Part shown: piece by piece, positions 60,921 to 64,000 of the stretch | How the letters are laid out: each line of letters opens with the position of its first letter | Position numbering within the stretch: position 1 is the first letter of the stretch | DNA from: a bacterium 1XD42-76 | GTDB taxonomy: Bacteria > Bacillota > Clostridia > Lachnospirales > Lachnospiraceae | Assembly (NCBI GenBank): GCA_009917545.1 | Contig: QZDW01000008.1 | Coordinates: forward strand, 62,001-126,000 | DNA: 64,000 nucleotides | Direction of reading: 5' to 3' | The notes under the pieces: generated by a model | Databases searched by the model: none | The model's input: the letters and a program-made list of their open reading frames with translations, nothing else | What the model was told of the DNA's origin: nothing | Made by a program: the position numbers and the translations under genes

Positions 60921-61880
60921 CTATTTCTGCGTCAGGTGGACTGCGAAGCCGCCCGGTTCGTCGGACAGATAGATGAACTTCAGCATTCCGTCCTGGTATT
61001 TGGCTGAACTCTCGTCAAAGGACACTCCCATCATCTCAAGATAATTTCTGGCGCGCGCGACTGAGTTGGCGGCAATGGCAATATGGCCCTTCGTACCGCG
61101 GCCAGGCGCTTTCATGGCCTCAATGGCGTTTCCGGCAAAAACAGCCGTACTCCGTTCATCCTTTGTAAAACCGAACAGCCTTCCAAATGTATCTGCGGTA
61201 ATGCCGGCTTCGGTCTCATTTTCGCAGTTGATGCCGACATGGGCCAGTGTGAAGCCGAGCATAGTCTGGACGGCCTCTTTCGTCAAGTCGCGTATTTTGT
61301 CAAATTCTCCGGCTACAATGAGCTCCTTTTTCACCATCCAGCTTCCTCCGCAGGCAAGTACCCGGTCGTATGCCAGATAGGAGTTGACATTCTGGGCATG
61401 GATACCGCCGGTGGGCATAAAACGCATCTGAGTGTAGGGGGCGGCCAGCGCCTGGATCATGGGAATGCCGCCTGCCTGCTCTGCCGGGAAGAATTTGACA
61501 ACAGAAAGCCCCAGCGCAATCGCCGTCTCGACCTCACTGGGCGTGCAGACGCCGGGTATGACAGTGATTCCCTTTTTGAGGCAGTGCGTTACGACAGCCG
61601 GATTGAGGCCTGGACTGACAATAAACTGTGCGCCTGCACCGACTGCACGGTCTGCCTGCCCAGGTGTGAGGACTGTCCCTGCGCCGACTAGCATCTGTGG
61701 ATATTCCGCAGTCATGATACGGATGGATTCTTCTGCGGCTTCTGTACGGAACGTGACTTCCGCGCAGGGCAGTCCGCCCTCGCACAGAGCCCTTGCAAGC
61801 GGGGCGGCATCCCTGGCATCATCAAGGACAACGACGGGAACGATTCCTGTTTTCTGGATTTTTTCTAAAACTTCGTTCAT
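60921..61880 (-). CDS. eda: KDPG/KHG aldolase fused to VOC domain
   Basis: 319 residues from the ATG at 61880 (AAGGAG site). Residues 1-205 are a class I Eda aldolase: catalytic Glu in AEVTFRT (~41), VGAGTV, SPGLNP and the Schiff-base Lys in VVKFFPAE (~129), with GGI near 160. A C-terminal ~110 residues form a VOC/glyoxalase-like unit (TLAHVGINCENETEA, GHIAIAANSVARARNYLEMMGVSF, KFIYLSDEPGGFAVHL). Eda alone is ~210 residues. The added domain might bind a metal or sugar ligand; its role is unknown. Confidence 0.88.
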   Translation of the reverse strand: MNEVLEKIQKTGIVPVVVLDDARDAAPLARALCEGGLPCAEVTFRTEAAEESIRIMTAEYPQMLVGAGTVLTPGQADRAVGAGAQFIVSPGLNPAVVTHCLKKGITVIPGVCTPSEVETAIALGLSVVKFFPAEQAGGIPMIQALAAPYTQMRFMPTGGIHAQNVNSYLAYDRVLACGGSWMVKKELIVAGEFDKIRDLTKEAVQTMLGFTLAHVGINCENETEAGITADTFGRLFGFTKDERSTAVFAGNAIEAMKAPGRGTKGHIAIAANSVARARNYLEMMGVSFDESSAKYQDGMLKFIYLSDEPGGFAVHLTQK

Positions 61881-61991
61881 AGCTGTATACTCCTTTTCCT
61901 TTTTGCTAATGTTAAGCAATAGAACTGAGCCGGGCCTGCACGTTCGGATGAAAACAAATTCGTACAGAAATGACGATAGTTTCATAATATA

Positions 61992-62004
61992 AAACTTTGT
62001 TTTG
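61992..62004. promoter_or_regulatory. Possible KdgR/IclR-type operator
   Basis: AAAAC-TTT-GTTTT is a perfect dyad about 25 bases downstream of the eda promoter -10. KdgR-type sites have a similar AAAC-n-GTTT core. The regulator gene is not in the window. Confidence 0.4.
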
Positions 62005-62028
62005 TATAACGATATTCTGTAATTTAGA

Positions 62029-62056
62029 TTATACTATGGAAGCCTGAATTGTCAAT
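62029..62056 (-). promoter_or_regulatory. Consensus promoter of eda-kdgK
   Basis: Minus-strand TTGACA (62056-62051), 16 bases, TATAAT (62034-62029). Both hexamers match consensus exactly, so expression probably depends on a repressor. It gives a ~145-base leader. The rest of the 348-base gap 61881-62228 shows nothing else recognised. Confidence 0.8.
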
Positions 62057-62228
62057 AGTTAAAATGCGCAGAGGCTCTGAAAATACAGCCTTTTCTTGCG
62101 AGGGAAAGTATGGTAAAATATGGTTAGCGCCAGGCTTTCTGTAAGGAGGAGCTTGCGCGCCCATACAGCAAAATAAATATAGCCGAACATTCACAACAGG
62201 AACCGATTAAGAGCCGAGGGAGGCAGAG

Positions 62229-63158
62229 ATGGATCTGGAGTTTAAGAAGCTGGACGCACCAAGTATCGAGGCACTGACGAGGTTTTACGGGCAGAGGCAT
62301 GACCGGACCTGTGACAGCGTGATTCTTGATAGTTTTTTGTGGGCAAAGTTTTATGACGTCCGCTATGCCGTGCGGGACGACAGAGCGCTTCTGTGGGTCA
62401 TGACGATTCATGGAAAGCGCTTCGCCGCCCTGCCGGTCTGTAAAATGGAGGACATGCCCGGATATTTCCACGAGCTGGAACGCTATTTTAACGAGAATTT
62501 GAAGCTGCCGCTGGAGATCTATCTGGCAGACGAGGCGGCAGTTGAATATCTGGCGCTTCCAACCGAGCGCTATCTGGTGGAAGAGCTTCCGGACAGCAGG
62601 GATTACCTGTACAGCGCGGCTGCTTTAAAGAGCCTGTCCGGGAAAAAGCTGCATAAGAAGAAAAACCATCTGAATTCGTTTCTCAGGCTCTATGAAGGAA
62701 GATACGAGTACAGGACGCTCTGTTGCTCTGACCGCATGGACATCTGGCGCTTCCTCGATAAATGGAGGGAGCAGAAGGGGCAGGAGGTTGAGGGACACCT
62801 GGACTATGAGGTGGAGGGCATCCATGAGATCTTAAATAACTGCTGTCTCTTAAATGTACGCATGGGCGGCATTTATGTGGACGGAGCGCTGGAGGCGTTC
62901 TCGATCGGCAGCTATAATGAGAGAGAAAAAATGGCGATCATTCATATTGAGAAGGCAAATGCCGCGATTCCAGGGCTTTATCAGTTCATCAACCAGCAGT
63001 TTTTGATCCACGAATTTGCGGAGGCTGAGCTGGTGAACCGTGAGGACGACATGGGCCTTCCCGGGTTGCGCCAGGCCAAAATGTCGTATGCTCCCATTGA
63101 TTTTGCCAGAAAATTCAGGATCCGGCAGATCGGCTGGAACGCGGTGGAGGGTGTATGA
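62229..63158 (+). CDS. DUF2156 (phosphatidylglycerol-lysyltransferase-like) protein
   Basis: 309 residues of the PF09924 group, soluble, with two GNAT-like halves. Recognisable stretches: LSGKKLHKKKNHLNSFLRLY, IYVDGALEAFSIGSYNEREKMAIIHIEKANAAIPGLYQFINQQF and NREDDMGLPGLRQAKMSYAP. Related domains transfer aminoacyl groups from tRNA to lipids, but cytoplasmic forms like this are of unknown function. AGGGAGGCAG precedes the ATG. It overlaps the following GNAT gene by 4 bases. Confidence 0.83.
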   Translation: MDLEFKKLDAPSIEALTRFYGQRHDRTCDSVILDSFLWAKFYDVRYAVRDDRALLWVMTIHGKRFAALPVCKMEDMPGYFHELERYFNENLKLPLEIYLADEAAVEYLALPTERYLVEELPDSRDYLYSAAALKSLSGKKLHKKKNHLNSFLRLYEGRYEYRTLCCSDRMDIWRFLDKWREQKGQEVEGHLDYEVEGIHEILNNCCLLNVRMGGIYVDGALEAFSIGSYNEREKMAIIHIEKANAAIPGLYQFINQQFLIHEFAEAELVNREDDMGLPGLRQAKMSYAPIDFARKFRIRQIGWNAVEGV

Positions 63159-64000
63159 TACGATACCTGAAGGCAGAGGAGAAGGAGCGCTGCCGGGTAC
63201 TGTGGCGAGAGGCGTTTCCGGATGACTCCGAGCCCTTTACAGACTATTATTTTGAGGAAAAAATGAAGGATAACCGGGTGATTGTGTGTGAGGAGGACAG
63301 TCGGATTGTCTCCATGCTGCACAGAAACCCGTATGAAATCTATCTGAGAGGCTGTGTGTGCCGGTGTGACTATATCGTGGGAGTGGCGACGGCAGTAACA
63401 GAGCGCAAGAAGGGGCATATGCGTGCTCTTCTGCTTGCCGCACTGCGCGATATGTGCGGGGAGAGGATGCCGTTTACGTTTCTCATGCCTGCAAGAGAGG
63501 CGTTGTACCGCCCATATGATTTCCGCTTCATATTCGATCAGCCGCGATGGGTGCTCCAATATGACCCGAAGCTGCGGCAGACGCCGTTCCCTGACCATGC
63601 ACTTCTCAAGGATCTGGCCGATTGGCAGAATGCGTGGCTGAAGCGCCAGTATGAGGTCTTTGCCCTGCGAAATGAGGCATATCTGGAGCAGATGGAGAAG
63701 GAGCTGGCGAGCGAGGACGGCAGCATCAGCCTGATCAGCCATGATGAGGAATTTATCGGTATGAGCAGCGAATGGGGCTTGAAGGAGCGGGAGCAGCGCT
63801 TCCTCTATATCGGAGAGGGCTGCCGGACAGAAATGTCGAAAAAGCCCGCGATCATGGCCAGGATTCTATGTCTGCCGGAGTTTGTGCGTGCCATCTGCCT
63901 GTCGGAGAGAAGTACAGAAACGGAACTGACGATAGAACTCGGTGTAAATGATCTGTTTGTCTCTGCCAACCAGGGAGTGTGGAGCTGGAAGTTAAATAAA
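63155..64000 (+). CDS. Eis-like GNAT acetyltransferase, 3' end cut by window
   Basis: 282 codons visible from the ATG at 63155, which overlaps the DUF2156 stop (ATGA). An N-terminal GNAT domain (~1-130) has VGVATAVTERKKGHMRALLLAAL, the acetyl-CoA-binding block, then a second GNAT-like part and the start of an SCP2-like C-terminus (ILCLPEFVRAI, TIELGVNDLFVSANQG). Eis-type enzymes acetylate amines on varied substrates; the real target here is unknown. Paired operon with the DUF2156 gene. Confidence 0.82.
   Translation, partial: MIRYLKAEEKERCRVLWREAFPDDSEPFTDYYFEEKMKDNRVIVCEEDSRIVSMLHRNPYEIYLRGCVCRCDYIVGVATAVTERKKGHMRALLLAALRDMCGERMPFTFLMPAREALYRPYDFRFIFDQPRWVLQYDPKLRQTPFPDHALLKDLADWQNAWLKRQYEVFALRNEAYLEQMEKELASEDGSISLISHDEEFIGMSSEWGLKEREQRFLYIGEGCRTEMSKKPAIMARILCLPEFVRAICLSERSTETELTIELGVNDLFVSANQGVWSWKLNK

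Overview
The window looks like chromosome of an anaerobic gut-type Clostridia, most likely Lachnospiraceae. This rests on the strong Firmicutes ribosome binding sites, a group B-type [FeFe] hydrogenase, a 2-hydroxyacyl-CoA dehydratase activase, an Eda/KdgK pathway and many Clostridia-typical families. No rRNA, tRNA or CRISPR array was seen. All calls come from reading the sequence by eye; no database search was run.

Layout. 0-9.7 kb: the end of purine nucleoside phosphorylase; a leftward operon of a TM1266-type hydrogenase-system regulator, an NMT1-like lipoprotein and a fused permease-ATPase; an ECF sigma / membrane partner / VWA lipoprotein operon; the [FeFe] hydrogenase. 9.7-19.2 kb: a MATE exporter, a start-less TetR gene, a DUF4180 protein, a C45 acyltransferase-like hydrolase with an AraC regulator, and a LysR-controlled set (creatininase-like, GltS-like symporter, M20 amidohydrolase). 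19.2-27.1 kb: foreign DNA, first an A+T-rich two-component/ABC peptide-sensing module, then G+C-rich conjugative-element genes (hairpin cluster, ArdA, C5 methyltransferase). 27.2-28.6 kb: a Panacea-domain protein overlapping a coiled-coil membrane protein, a candidate toxin-antitoxin or defence pair. 29-36 kb: a giant activase, a rhomboid-like protein and lysA.

36.4-42.4 kb holds the most striking locus. A subtilisin-like protease gene is cut between its catalytic Asp and His by a ~5.03-kb element carrying three serine recombinases and a DUF6870 gene. In-frame rejoining of the protease and a 42-bp dyad in the reconstructed attP both point to the same GG crossover, so precise excision should restore a 296-residue protease.

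42.6-58.2 kb carries six copies of a ~90-105-bp dispersed repeat. Between them lie a Na/Pi cotransporter with an upstream PhoP-box-like array and a PhoP/PhoR-type pair, a fructan/sucrose locus (CUT1 transporter, HPr-like protein lacking His15, GH32 enzyme) beside a LacI gene that has lost its DNA-binding half, a GlgX-type debranching enzyme, and a hypothetical gene flanked by inverted repeat copies. 58-64 kb: SseB-like protein, a Uma2 gene with an in-frame amber codon, an eda-VOC fusion with kdgK behind a near-consensus promoter, and a DUF2156/GNAT pair that runs off the window.
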